From contig JAQUXG010000026.1 in assembly GCA_028692515.1 (NCBI GenBank), positions 1-11,951 of the forward strand: a DNA stretch of 11,951 bases. The letters are read 5' to 3'. The notes beneath the pieces are model-generated. The model saw only the letters and a program-made list of their open reading frames with translations, was not told the DNA's origin and ran no database searches. Made by a program: the position numbers and the translations under genes. Positions 1 to 6,648 of this stretch are shown here, one piece after another; position 1 is the stretch's first letter, and each line of letters begins with the position of its first letter. Source of the DNA: Kiritimatiellales bacterium. Lineage in GTDB: Bacteria; Verrucomicrobiota; Kiritimatiellia; Kiritimatiellales; Tichowtungiaceae.

Positions 1-1
1 G

Positions 2-619
2 CTCAATGCAATGTCGGGGCCGCATCAGTTGGCGGTCAAGCTGCTGTACGGTTGCGGTCTGCGGATCTCAGAGTGCCTGCGTTTGCGGGTTCAGGATGTG
101 GACTTCGAGATGAAGTCGGTGACGGTGCGCAGCGGCAAGGGAGATAAGGATCGGGTGACGACGTTTCCGCCGAGTTTGCGCGAACCGCTGGAGACGCATT
201 TGAAAAAGGTAAAGGTGCTGCACGAAAAGGATCTGGCGGACGGGTTCGGTGCGGTTTATCTGCCCCATGCGTTGGAGAGAAAATATCCAAATGCCGCCAC
301 GGACTGGCGCTGGCAGTATGTTTTTCCAGCTCAAAGCCGATCCGTTGATCCGCGCGCAGGGGTCACCCGGCGACATCATGTTGATCCAAGCCCGGTGAAT
401 CAGGCAATCGCTAACGCGGTGCGGATTGCGGGGATTCAGAAGCGGGTGAGTGCGCATACCTTGCGCCATTCGTTTGCAACACACCTGTTGCAACGCGGAA
501 CCGATATCCGCACCATTCAAGCCTTACTGGGGCACAATGATGTGCAAACGACGATGATCTACACGCATGTGCTGCAACAGGGCGGAAACGGCGTGGTGAG
601 CCCGCTGGAGGATCTTTAA
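2..619 (+). CDS. intI: Integron integrase IntI, C-terminal part (5' end outside window)
   Basis: Tyrosine recombinase of the integron integrase type, which recombines attI and attC sites. The frame is open to the left edge, so the N-terminal domain lies outside the window. Numbering from the first Met in the window (base 11), the full catalytic set is present: R18 (GCGLRISE), K43, H149 and R152 ([12 protein letters not shown]), H175 (LLGHND) and the nucleophile Y184 (TMIYTHVL). The stretch at residues 87-106, ALERKYP...WRWQYVFPA, is the extra segment that separates IntI from XerC/D, and RAGVTRRHH follows as in IntI1. The C-terminus ends in the usual SPLEDL. No attI, attC or cassette is seen downstream, but attI normally lies at the 5' side of intI, which is outside the window. 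The visible part looks intact; whether the whole gene is intact cannot be judged. Confidence 0.9.
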   Translation, partial: LNAMSGPHQLAVKLLYGCGLRISECLRLRVQDVDFEMKSVTVRSGKGDKDRVTTFPPSLREPLETHLKKVKVLHEKDLADGFGAVYLPHALERKYPNAATDWRWQYVFPAQSRSVDPRAGVTRRHHVDPSPVNQAIANAVRIAGIQKRVSAHTLRHSFATHLLQRGTDIRTIQALLGHNDVQTTMIYTHVLQQGGNGVVSPLEDL

Positions 620-637
620 TTTTTTGAGGAAAGAGTG

Positions 638-730
638 ATGGGCCGCAAGGATGTGAAGACGACCGGGATCTATACGCATATGATGAACAAAGACCTCAAC
701 GCCGTTCAAAGCCCGCTCGATAGGCTCTAA
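638..730 (+). pseudogene. Relic of a second integrase C-terminus (30 codons)
   Basis: A 30-codon stretch from ATG 638 to TAA 728-730. It contains DVKTTGIYTHMMN and ends NAVQSPLDRL. From its second residue it aligns without gaps to the last 29 residues of the upstream integrase, with 15 identities including the IYTH box with the nucleophilic tyrosine and the terminal SPL. It lies in the same reading frame as the upstream gene, after its TAA and six sense codons. Its divergence, for example GRKD where the intact gene has GHND, suggests the tail of a different integrase rather than a fresh duplication. It is too short to be a recombinase. A GAGGA sits 7 bases before the ATG, so translation cannot be excluded, but a remnant is the simplest reading. 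Confidence 0.75.
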
Positions 731-731
731 C

Positions 732-750
732 TTTTCCAGTGTCTGGAAAA
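732..750. repeat. Palindromic repeat copy 1 (variant) / hairpin
   Basis: TTTTCCAGTGTCTGGAAAA, a perfect 8-bp stem with a 3-base loop. It shares the framework TTTTCCA-N5-TGGAAAA with the palindrome at 765-779 and differs only in the central five bases. It lies just after the integrase relic stop codon. Confidence 0.7.
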
Positions 751-754
751 CGAA

Positions 755-790
755 AAGGCCGGTTTTCCAAACATTGGAAAAACCGGCCTT
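755..790. terminator. Strong hairpin, shared or bidirectional terminator
   Basis: Left arm AAGGCCGG-TTTT-CCAA (755-770), loop ACA, right arm TTGG-AAAAA-CCGGCCTT (774-790). This gives 16 paired bases with one bulged A. Read on the minus strand, the stem is followed by TTCGTTTT, a usable U-tract, so it should end the leftward GH88-cupin-oxidoreductase operon 20 bases after its last stop codon. On the plus strand the following T-run is weaker, but the hairpin could still separate the integrase region from the operon. The tip of the hairpin is the dispersed palindrome at 765-779. Confidence 0.75.
765..779. repeat. Palindromic repeat copy 2 (TTCCAAACATTGGAA)
   Basis: Exact reference copy of the dispersed palindrome, forming the upper stem and loop of the terminator at 755-790. 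Other copies are at 732-750 (variant), 3699-3713 (exact), 4759-4771 (13-base exact core) and 11860-11874 (one mismatch). Confidence 0.85.
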
Positions 791-810
791 CGTTTGTGCG
801 TCAGGTGCGC

Positions 811-1989
811 TTATCCCAGTTTCGGGACATCGACCCACTTGCGTTCTTTCCAGCTCTGCATGCCGAGTTCGGCGAGCTGCACGCCTTTGGCGCCTTCCAT
901 GAGAGAGAATTTCCACTCCGTGCCGAGCACGACGTGTTTGATGAACATTTCCCACTGAATCTTGAAGGCGTTGTCGTAAACGATGTTGTTCGGAACATCT
1001 TCCCAGCCGCCGAGGAAATCGATGGTCTGCGGGACGTCCGGATTCCAGACCGGTTTCGGCGTGTTGGCCGCGCTCTGGGTTTTGACTTCGCGCAATCCGG
1101 CAACAGCGGAACCTTTAGTGCCGTCGACGTGGACGGTGAGCAGGTCGTCGCGGCGTACGCGGGTGCACCAGGAGCTGTTGAACTGAACCATGGTGCCGTC
1201 TTCGAGCAGGAACATGGCGTAGGCGGAGTCGTCGGCGGTACACTTGAAGGGCTTGCCGTCTTCGGCGCGGCGCTCGGGCAGGTCGATGCTGCCGTAGGCG
1301 ACGAGGCTTTTGACGGGGCCGAAGACGTTGTCGATGACATAACGCCAGTGACAGAACATATCGATCATCATGCCGCCGCCGTCTTCGGCGCGGTAGTTCC
1401 AGCTCGGGCGCTGGGCGGGCTGATCTTCATCCATGCCGGTGAAGACCCAGTAGCCGAAGTCGCCTTTGACGGAGAGAATCTTGCCGAAGAAGCCGAGTTC
1501 TTTGAGCATTTTCAGTTTACGGAAGCCGGGAAGCCAGAGCTTGTCCTGCACGACACCGTTTTTGAGTCCGGCATCATCGACGAGCCTGGCGAGGCGGACG
1601 GCTTCTTTGCTTTCGACGGCAGTCGGTTTTTCGCAGTAGATGGCTTTGCCTGCTTTGACCGCCTGTTCGATGAATCCTGCGCGTTGCAGCGTTCCGGAGG
1701 CGTCGAAGAAAATTTCATAGTCGCCGTATTTTCCATCGAGCGCGCCTTGCACGTCGGTGGTGTATTTATAGGCTTCGCCGCGGGCTTCGTTGCCGTATTT
1801 TTCGGCCAGTTCTTTGAGGGCGTGTTCGCGCCGTCCGGTCAGGATCGGGTCGGGCATAATGATGAGGTCGTTGCCGACTTTGATGCCGCCTTGTTTGATG
1901 ATTGCGGTGATGGAGCGCGCGAGATGCTGGTTGGTGCCCATGCGTCCCGTCACGCCGTTCATGATGATTCCGATTCTCTTGATTTCCAT
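811..1989 (-). CDS. Gfo/Idh/MocA-family NAD(P)-dependent oxidoreductase
   Basis: Predicted cytosolic sugar or cyclitol dehydrogenase of 392 residues. The N-terminal Rossmann fold has the nucleotide loop NGVTGRMG (11-18). The family signature YCEKPTA places E120-K121-P122 at the expected site. In the C-terminal domain GGGMMIDMFCHW (204-215) gives the usual D210 and H214 active-site pair. I chose ATG 1989 because AAAAGGA lies 7 bases upstream; a start 10 codons earlier is open but has no such site. It is the last gene of the leftward operon, 45 bases after the cupin. The family acts on many substrates, such as glucose, inositol, uronates and amino-sugars, so the substrate is unknown. The context suggests a uronic acid derivative. 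Length is normal for the family. Confidence 0.88.
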   Translation of the reverse strand: MEIKRIGIIMNGVTGRMGTNQHLARSITAIIKQGGIKVGNDLIIMPDPILTGRREHALKELAEKYGNEARGEAYKYTTDVQGALDGKYGDYEIFFDASGTLQRAGFIEQAVKAGKAIYCEKPTAVESKEAVRLARLVDDAGLKNGVVQDKLWLPGFRKLKMLKELGFFGKILSVKGDFGYWVFTGMDEDQPAQRPSWNYRAEDGGGMMIDMFCHWRYVIDNVFGPVKSLVAYGSIDLPERRAEDGKPFKCTADDSAYAMFLLEDGTMVQFNSSWCTRVRRDDLLTVHVDGTKGSAVAGLREVKTQSAANTPKPVWNPDVPQTIDFLGGWEDVPNNIVYDNAFKIQWEMFIKHVVLGTEWKFSLMEGAKGVQLAELGMQSWKERKWVDVPKLG

Positions 1990-2034
1990 ATTGATTCCTT
2001 TTTTTGCGGGCACGCACAAGGCATGCCCTTACTT

Positions 2035-2499
2035 TTAGATGATGACGGGTCCGCCTTCCGGCATGTCAATGCATTGCGGTTGTGCGCCTGCGGGCAGGGC
2101 GGGAACATCGACGCCGGCTTTCGGCAGCGTTCCGGCCAGTTCTTCGCGCCAGTGGGCGACATCGCCTGCCGGGCCGTAGCAATAGATAAAGTGCGCCGGC
2201 TCATCGCCGATGTTGGTCATCTGGTGAAAGACGCCCGGCGGAATCTGAACGATCTGTCCGGCGGTCATTTCGCGGCGTTCGTCGCCGAGACACATTTCGG
2301 TTTTCCCGGAGACGACAAAGTAGACCTCTTCCGAATCCTGATTGTGCCACGGAACCTGTCCGCCATTCGGGTCAAGGGTGACGTAGCCCATGCAGAAGTT
2401 TTCGCACTGCACCGGCGAAGCGCCGCCGACGAGATTCTGCGTCAACCGACGTGCGGGGTAAGTGCGGCCTTTGATTTCTTTCAGATCTCCAATGATCAT
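2035..2499 (-). CDS. Single-domain cupin, possible KdgF-like uronate-processing protein
   Basis: Protein of 154 residues with one cupin barrel. Motif 1 is PWHNQDSEEVYFVVSG, with likely metal ligands H52, Q54 (where many cupins have His) and E58. Motif 2 is IPPGVFHQMTN, with H92. The start at ATG 2499 has a good AAAGGAG 7 bases upstream. It is the middle gene of the operon, between GH88 and the Gfo/Idh enzyme. Cupins called KdgF open the ring of 4,5-unsaturated uronates released by such hydrolases, so that role fits. KdgF proteins are, however, usually near 110 residues, and this one has an extra C-terminal tail of about 40 residues ending GGPVII. It could also be a sugar isomerase or a binding cupin. 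The fold is sure, the reaction is inference. Confidence 0.82.
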   Translation of the reverse strand: MIIGDLKEIKGRTYPARRLTQNLVGGASPVQCENFCMGYVTLDPNGGQVPWHNQDSEEVYFVVSGKTEMCLGDERREMTAGQIVQIPPGVFHQMTNIGDEPAHFIYCYGPAGDVAHWREELAGTLPKAGVDVPALPAGAQPQCIDMPEGGPVII

Positions 2500-2521
2500 A
2501 TCTTTCTCCTTTCAGTCGAGT

Positions 2522-2569
2522 TGAAGGTCTTAAGGTCGCGGGTCTAAAGCCGGGGATCTTGGACCTTCA
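2522..2569 (-). other. Intercistronic inverted repeat between GH88 and cupin genes
   Basis: TGAAGGTC (2522-2529) and GACCTTCA (2562-2569) form a perfect 8-bp inverted repeat with a 32-base loop. It sits in the 83-base gap between the GH88 stop and the cupin start. The loop carries further AGGTC/GGGTC units at 2533-2537 and 2539-2543. It could be an mRNA stability or processing element. No U-tract follows on the transcribed strand, so it is not a good terminator. Confidence 0.35.
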
Positions 2570-2582
2570 GGCTTTTGACTTT

Positions 2583-3938
2583 TTATATAAAAAATTTGAG
2601 GTACGGCTGTTTGGTTGCGATGCGCTGAACGTAGAGGGCGGCTTCGCGGACGTGGTAGTCGCCCCACATGCTCGATTCGCCGCAGGGAATTTTGCGGCCC
2701 TTGGGGATGTAGTCCCAGCCGTTGGGCTGATGATAGACCGAGTGCAGCAGCAGACCCTGATGTTTCGGGGAGGTGCTGAGATAGCCTTCGCCGAGCAGGG
2801 TTTGCATGACGGTCAGTCCGGCCTGCATATATTTTTTACTCTTCAGATAATGGCCGAGGCGCATCAGGCCTTGCGCGGCGATTGCGGCGGCGGAGGAGTC
2901 GACGGGCTCGTAGCCGTTGAACGGATCGGCCGGTTTGCTCAGATAATCTTCGCCGAGTTTCCAGAGATTCGGTGCGCCGGTATCCCAGTAAGGGATGCCA
3001 TCGGCGGCACTGTTCGCAATGTAGAAATCGCAGGTGGCTTTGGCGGCTTTCAACAGAAGGCCTTCGACCGCTTCGCGTCCGCCGAGCGGTTTAAGCTGAG
3101 CGTCACTGACGGTTTTCAGAAATTCCAGCTGTTCGGTTGCGCCGAGCATGATCCAGGCGAGGCCGCGCGTCCAGGTGGTGAACGGTGAAAAGCCCTGCTG
3201 GGAATTCGGGCAGCGGAAGCGTCCGTCGTTCGTGTTGAAAATACTTTCGTGGGCGGTGCGTCCGCGCACGTCATAGGCGTCGCGACCTTCGCCGTAGAAG
3301 ACGGCGTATTTTGCGGTGGTTTGCGCATGCTGAATCAGTCGCGTGAGCAGGCTGACCTTTTCATCATTTTCGCCCATCAAGGATTGGCCGAGCTGATGCG
3401 CTGCGGCGAGCGAGCGCAGCGAGCGGATGGTGTCGGCGAACAGCGAGTGCGGGCCGTTAAAGGAATAGATGTAGCCGCCGCCATCGGGCAGGGCGGTCCA
3501 GCGGCGTGCCTGAACGGCGCCGGAGGCTTTGAGCGCGATTTCGTAAAAGTTGCGCTCCCATTCATTTTCAGGAATGCGGCCTTCGTTCATCAGGCGCAGC
3601 AGATTGCCGTAGGTGCTGATGTTGTTGAAGCCGTGGTCGTGAACACCGAAGTGGGTTACGTGCGGAGCCATGTTGGAGACGGTGTTCTTCCGCCCGGCTT
3701 CCAAACATTGGAAATCATCGGTGGCGTCGAACTGAAGAATCTCCGCGCCGTACTGAAAGCCCTGCGTCCATTCCGTCCAGCCGCGCGCGGTATATTTGCC
3801 TTTCACCGTGAATACCGGCGAGCCTTTCGCGACGTCGTAGTTCCGGTTCAGGTCATCGATCTTTTGTCCGGAAACAGCCCAGAAATTCTGAATGGAGTTT
3901 AGAAGATCCGCTGGCTTGATTGTACGGCTGATAATCAT
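2583..3938 (-). CDS. GH88-family unsaturated glucuronyl/uronyl hydrolase
   Basis: Enzyme of 451 residues that cleaves the terminal 4,5-unsaturated uronic acid from oligosaccharides made by polysaccharide lyases, by hydrating the double bond. Family marks in order: HFGVHDHGF, with D101 matching the first catalytic Asp; SLFADTIRSLRS, with D169 as likely second Asp; then TWTRGLAWIMLG, YWDTGAPN, PVDSSAAAIAAQGLM, and the C-terminal HQPNGWDYIP and SSMWGDYHVREAAL. The start at ATG 3938 is preceded by AAGGGG, 5 bases away; an upstream ATG adding 13 residues lacks one. No signal peptide is evident, so it likely acts in the cytosol after uptake. It heads the leftward operon. One palindromic repeat is read in frame as FQCLE (residues 76-80). 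GH105 is a related alternative, but the HDHGF and DSSAAAIAA context fits GH88 better. Confidence 0.9.
   Translation of the reverse strand: MIISRTIKPADLLNSIQNFWAVSGQKIDDLNRNYDVAKGSPVFTVKGKYTARGWTEWTQGFQYGAEILQFDATDDFQCLEAGRKNTVSNMAPHVTHFGVHDHGFNNISTYGNLLRLMNEGRIPENEWERNFYEIALKASGAVQARRWTALPDGGGYIYSFNGPHSLFADTIRSLRSLAAAHQLGQSLMGENDEKVSLLTRLIQHAQTTAKYAVFYGEGRDAYDVRGRTAHESIFNTNDGRFRCPNSQQGFSPFTTWTRGLAWIMLGATEQLEFLKTVSDAQLKPLGGREAVEGLLLKAAKATCDFYIANSAADGIPYWDTGAPNLWKLGEDYLSKPADPFNGYEPVDSSAAAIAAQGLMRLGHYLKSKKYMQAGLTVMQTLLGEGYLSTSPKHQGLLLHSVYHQPNGWDYIPKGRKIPCGESSMWGDYHVREAALYVQRIATKQPYLKFFI
3699..3713. repeat. Palindromic repeat copy 3, inside GH88 gene
   Basis: Exact TTCCAAACATTGGAA within the GH88 coding sequence. 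The gene is on the minus strand, so it is read TTC CAA TGT TTG GAA, giving F-Q-C-L-E at residues 76-80, about 20 residues before the catalytic HDHGF motif. Confidence 0.85.
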
Positions 3939-4064
3939 GGGTTCCCCTTGTAATTTTTTGGCATAGTGCAGGAACAAAAGTTCTATATCAATAAATTATT
4001 GCTGAAAATATATTGCCAAAGAACTATATGCGGCGATATCGTACGATCTTTAAAGGAGAGCTCA
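3939..4064. promoter_or_regulatory. Divergent promoter region between GH88 operon and HTH-cupin regulator
   Basis: AT-rich 126-base gap between divergent genes, so it must hold both promoters. Seen: a perfect 10-bp palindrome ATCGTACGAT (4038-4047) just before the regulator's ribosome site; two near-identical 12-mers AAAGTTCTATAT (3977-3988) and AAAGAACTATAT (4018-4029), 41 bases apart (about four helix turns); and a possible plus-strand promoter TTGCCA (4013-4018), 18-base spacer, TATCGT (4037-4042), whose -10 overlaps the palindrome. An autoregulated operator for the HTH-cupin protein is a reasonable inference. The promoter boxes are weak matches. Confidence 0.5.
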
Positions 4065-4613
4065 GTGACCGGAAACTTCGGAGAGAATACGGAAATGTAC
4101 AACTTTTCCGTTTTGCGCGACCTGCGCAAACGGGACGGGTTGACGATTGCGGACCTTTCGACGCGAACCGGCATTTCGCCAGCGGTGATTTCCAAGCTGG
4201 AACGCAATCAGGCGGTGGCCAATCTCGGCACGCTGTTCCGGCTGGCGCGCGCCTTCGGCATTACGGCGGCGGAACTGCTTACGCTGATTGAGTCCCGTAC
4301 GGCGCAGTGCAAAACGGAGACCAGCCGGATTGCGGAGGATTTTCATTTCCGTGAGATCGAGTTTGCCAACTCCAACTGCTATTACGCAGAAGCGATCAAA
4401 GGAGCAAAGCGCTCTAATCCGGATGCGCATCGCGACGATTATGAAACCTGCTGGGTGCTCGAAGGATCACTCAAAGTGGTGCTTCCATATGAAACGCACA
4501 TTTTGAAGGCGGGCGATTGTCTGCAGTTCGACGCGCTCTTCGAGCATACCTACGAAGTGCTCGAAGACTGCCGGATCATCATTCAGCACATTCATAAACA
4601 GAAACGGTTTTAA
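4065..4613 (+). CDS. XRE-type HTH regulator with C-terminal cupin sensor domain
   Basis: Transcription factor of 182 residues. The N-terminal Cro/CI-type helix-turn-helix (about 16-72) shows TIADLSTRTGISPAVISKLE followed by NLGTLFRLARAFGI. A linker leads to a cupin domain (about 115-178) with H122 and E127 before CWVLEGSLKVVLP, then KAGDCLQFDALFEHTYEV with H161. Proteins of this layout sense a small molecule through the cupin. I chose GTG 4065 because AAAGGAG lies 6 bases upstream; ATG 4095 is possible but has a poor site. The open frame further left to 3966 runs through the promoter region and is not used. It faces the GH88 operon and leads an SDR gene 15 bases downstream, so it probably controls both from the shared gap. 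The ligand is unknown; a uronate derivative is a guess. Confidence 0.87.
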   Translation: MTGNFGENTEMYNFSVLRDLRKRDGLTIADLSTRTGISPAVISKLERNQAVANLGTLFRLARAFGITAAELLTLIESRTAQCKTETSRIAEDFHFREIEFANSNCYYAEAIKGAKRSNPDAHRDDYETCWVLEGSLKVVLPYETHILKAGDCLQFDALFEHTYEVLEDCRIIIQHIHKQKRF

Positions 4614-4628
4614 GCGGAGGATATACAG

Positions 4629-5402
4629 ATGAAAAAAGTGGCATTGGTAACCGGCGGCGGGCGCGGAATCGGCCTGGGAATCTGCGAGAAACTGGCGGCA
4701 GACGGATTTAATCTGGTGCTGAGCGGACGTAGCGATGCATCCAAAGTCGCGGACTCCATCCAAACATTGGAAAAACTCGGAGCGGAAGTCCTCTACTGCT
4801 CCGGCGATGTTTCTTCTGCTGACGACCGTGCGGCGATGCTCGCGGCGATTAAAGAAAAATTCGGCCGGCTCGACGTCCTCGTTAATAACGCCGGCGTCGG
4901 TGCCAAAGTGCGGGGCGATCTGCTTGACGCAGCGCAGGAAAATTTCGAATGGATTTTGAAGATCAACCTGCTTGGCCCGTTCGCACTGACTCAGGCGGTT
5001 TCCAAATGGATGATCAAGCAGAAGCAGGCCGACAGCGCGTTCGGCGGCTGCATCATCAATATCGGGTCAATCTCTGCGACCGTCGTTTCGCCGAGTCGCG
5101 GCGACTACTGCATTTCCAAGGCGGCCGTCGGCATGATGACTTCTCTGTTCGCCGCGCGCCTCGGTGAGCACGCGATTCCGGTTTATGAAATCCGTCCCGG
5201 CATCATCAAAACCGATATGACCGCCGGCGTGACCGATAAATACGACAACCTGATCAGCAACACCGAACTGCTGGTTGAAAAACGCTGGGGCTTCCCGGAA
5301 GACATCGGCAGGCTGGCCGCCGCCATGGCGCGCGGCGATATACCGTATGCCACCGGGCAGGCCATCTATGTCGACGGCGGTTTAACCCTGACGCGTTTGT
5401 AA
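4629..5402 (+). CDS. Short-chain dehydrogenase/reductase (FabG/KduD-like SDR)
   Basis: Classical SDR of 257 residues. The cofactor loop is TGGGRGIG (8-15), followed by NNAG (86-89), N113, and the catalytic S147, Y160, K164 in GSIS...DYCISKAA. The C-terminus has the usual YATGQAIYVDGG. GCGGAGG lies 8 bases before the ATG. The gene follows the HTH-cupin regulator by 15 bases and is surely co-transcribed. Automatic annotation would probably call it 3-oxoacyl-ACP reductase. In this context, a reductase of a deoxy-keto-uronate (the step before KDG, as done by KduD or DEH reductases) is more likely, but that is inference. One palindromic repeat is read in frame as IQTLE (44-48), in the region after the second beta strand that often varies in SDRs. 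Confidence 0.9.
   Translation: MKKVALVTGGGRGIGLGICEKLAADGFNLVLSGRSDASKVADSIQTLEKLGAEVLYCSGDVSSADDRAAMLAAIKEKFGRLDVLVNNAGVGAKVRGDLLDAAQENFEWILKINLLGPFALTQAVSKWMIKQKQADSAFGGCIINIGSISATVVSPSRGDYCISKAAVGMMTSLFAARLGEHAIPVYEIRPGIIKTDMTAGVTDKYDNLISNTELLVEKRWGFPEDIGRLAAAMARGDIPYATGQAIYVDGGLTLTRL
4759..4771. repeat. Palindromic repeat copy 4, inside SDR gene
   Basis: TCCAAACATTGGA, an exact 13-base core of the dispersed palindrome. The outer pair is lost on the left, where ATCC replaces TTCC. Read ATC CAA ACA TTG GAA, giving I-Q-T-L-E. Confidence 0.8.
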
Positions 5403-5449
5403 AGGCGCTTGGAATTTTTCTGCGCGGATCGGCGTTGAGGTTTGACGAC

Positions 5450-5467
5450 CCGCTGTTGCGGTTTTTT
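5450..5467 (+). terminator. Weak candidate terminator after SDR gene
   Basis: CCGC-TGTT-GCGG followed by six T residues, 47 bases after the SDR stop codon. The stem is only 4 bp, so efficiency is doubtful, but the position between two transcription units is right. Confidence 0.45.
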
Positions 5468-5494
5468 CTCTTTATATATTTTATTTTCTGCCGC

Positions 5495-5545
5495 TGAAAC
5501 TTATGGGTTGCATTTTTATATCATATGATAAATAAGGTGGTTTCA
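5495..5545 (+). promoter_or_regulatory. Operator candidates upstream of GH130 gene
   Basis: TATCATATGATA (5519-5530) is a perfect 12-bp palindrome 38 bases before the GH130 start. It lies inside a wider inverted pair, TGAAAC (5495-5500) and GTTTCA (5540-5545), which is not centred on it. The surrounding gap (5403-5568) is AT-rich. The palindrome is a plausible binding site for the LacI-type regulator of the same cluster. No clear -35/-10 pair was recognised. Confidence 0.4.
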
Positions 5546-5568
5546 CTTTAACGGAGGGGATTTGTCTT

Positions 5569-6570
5569 ATGAGTAAAATTGTGGGCGGAGTGTCTTTGGC
5601 GAAGATTCCCTGGCAGGAGCGACCAGCGGATTCAAGTGCGATCCTGTGGCGTTATGATGCCAACCCGATTATCGGCTGGAACCCGATTCCGGATGGCGCG
5701 CGGGCGTTTAACAGTGCGGTTGTTCCTTTCGGCGGCGGGTTTGTCGGCGTGTTCCGAATCGATCATCACAATGACATGCCGCAATTGCATTTCGGAACCA
5801 GTGAAAACGCGATTGATTGGAATATCCAGAACGATGCCATTCGTTTTGTGAGCGAATCCGGCGAGCCGATGCCGCGCTCCGCGTACTATTACGACCCGCG
5901 CGTCGTGAAAATTGAAGACACCTATTATGTGACGTGGTGCAATGAGTTTATCGGGACGATGTCGCCGACGATCGGAATTGCCAAAACGACAGATTTCAAA
6001 AGCTTCGTTCAGTTGGAAAATGCGTTCCTTCCGTTTAATCGCAACGGGGTGCTGTTCCCGCGGAAAATCGGCGGCGAATTTGTGATGCTGAACCGCCCGA
6101 GCGATAATGGCCACACTCCGTTTGGTGATGTCTATCTGAGTCGCAGTCCGGACATGACGTTTTGGGGAAAGCACCGTTTGGTGATGAAGGCCGGGCAGGG
6201 CGGCTGGTGGGAAGCTACCAAGATCGGTCCCGGCCCGGTGCCGATTGAAACAGATGAAGGATGGCTGGTGATCTATCATGCCGTGATCAATAACTGCAAC
6301 GGGTTCGTTTACAGTTTCGGTTCGGTCATTCTGGATCTGGATGATCCCTCGAAGGTGCTGGCACGTTCCAGCCGCTATTTGTTGTCCCCGGAAAAACCGT
6401 ATGAGACGACCGGCTTTGTGCCCAACGTCGCCTTCCCGTGCGCGACGCTCTGTGACGCGGATACCGGACGGCTGGCCGTTTACTACGGCGCGGCGGATAC
6501 CTATACGGCATTGGCCTTCGGTAATGTCTACGAAATTATGGAGTGGACGCGAGCCAACAGCAGTATCTGA
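5569..6570 (+). CDS. GH130 family beta-mannoside phosphorylase
   Basis: Cytosolic enzyme of 333 residues with the five-bladed propeller pattern of GH130, which splits beta-mannosides with phosphate to give mannose-1-phosphate. Motifs: NPIIGWNP (32-39), FNSAVV with S49, FRID (62-65), YYYDPRV with D109 as probable acid, FNRNGVLFP with R158-N159, WWEATKIG with K218, GWLVIYHAV with H237, and YYGAADT (305-311). The S/R/N/K/H set matches, from memory, the phosphate-binding residues of characterised phosphorylases, which argues against a plain hydrolase. K and H are 19 residues apart, as in those enzymes. GGAGGGG lies 9 bases upstream of the ATG. The next gene is a sugar symporter, so the pair probably imports and phosphorolyses a disaccharide. 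Exact acceptor sugar unknown. Confidence 0.87.
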   Translation: MSKIVGGVSLAKIPWQERPADSSAILWRYDANPIIGWNPIPDGARAFNSAVVPFGGGFVGVFRIDHHNDMPQLHFGTSENAIDWNIQNDAIRFVSESGEPMPRSAYYYDPRVVKIEDTYYVTWCNEFIGTMSPTIGIAKTTDFKSFVQLENAFLPFNRNGVLFPRKIGGEFVMLNRPSDNGHTPFGDVYLSRSPDMTFWGKHRLVMKAGQGGWWEATKIGPGPVPIETDEGWLVIYHAVINNCNGFVYSFGSVILDLDDPSKVLARSSRYLLSPEKPYETTGFVPNVAFPCATLCDADTGRLAVYYGAADTYTALAFGNVYEIMEWTRANSSI

Positions 6571-6648
6571 TTTTAACGATGAATTCTCAGTATACTCCTT
6601 GCCGCCGGTGTTTTTTGCGGAGGGAAAACGAGAGGATAAGGCGTAAGC

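Noticed and set aside
732..792. Possible attC or attI site next to the integrase
   Set aside because: The hairpins lack recognisable R and L box pairs (GTTRRRY/RYYYAAC) and fit a terminator for the opposing operon. attI would also be expected on the other side of intI.
739..2547. A 602-codon open frame on the plus strand
   Set aside because: It lies opposite the Gfo/Idh and cupin genes, both of which have clear motifs and ribosome sites. Its low-complexity Ala/Gly/Phe/Asp-rich translation is typical of an antisense shadow in GC-rich DNA.
4191..4203. TTCCAAGCTGGAA as another copy of the palindrome
   Set aside because: Its central spacer is 3 bases rather than 5, and it encodes the conserved SKLE of the helix-turn-helix, so protein constraint explains it.
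6591..6596. TATACT as a promoter for the symporter gene
   Set aside because: No -35 element is seen at 16-18 bases upstream, and the gap to the GH130 gene fits co-transcription.
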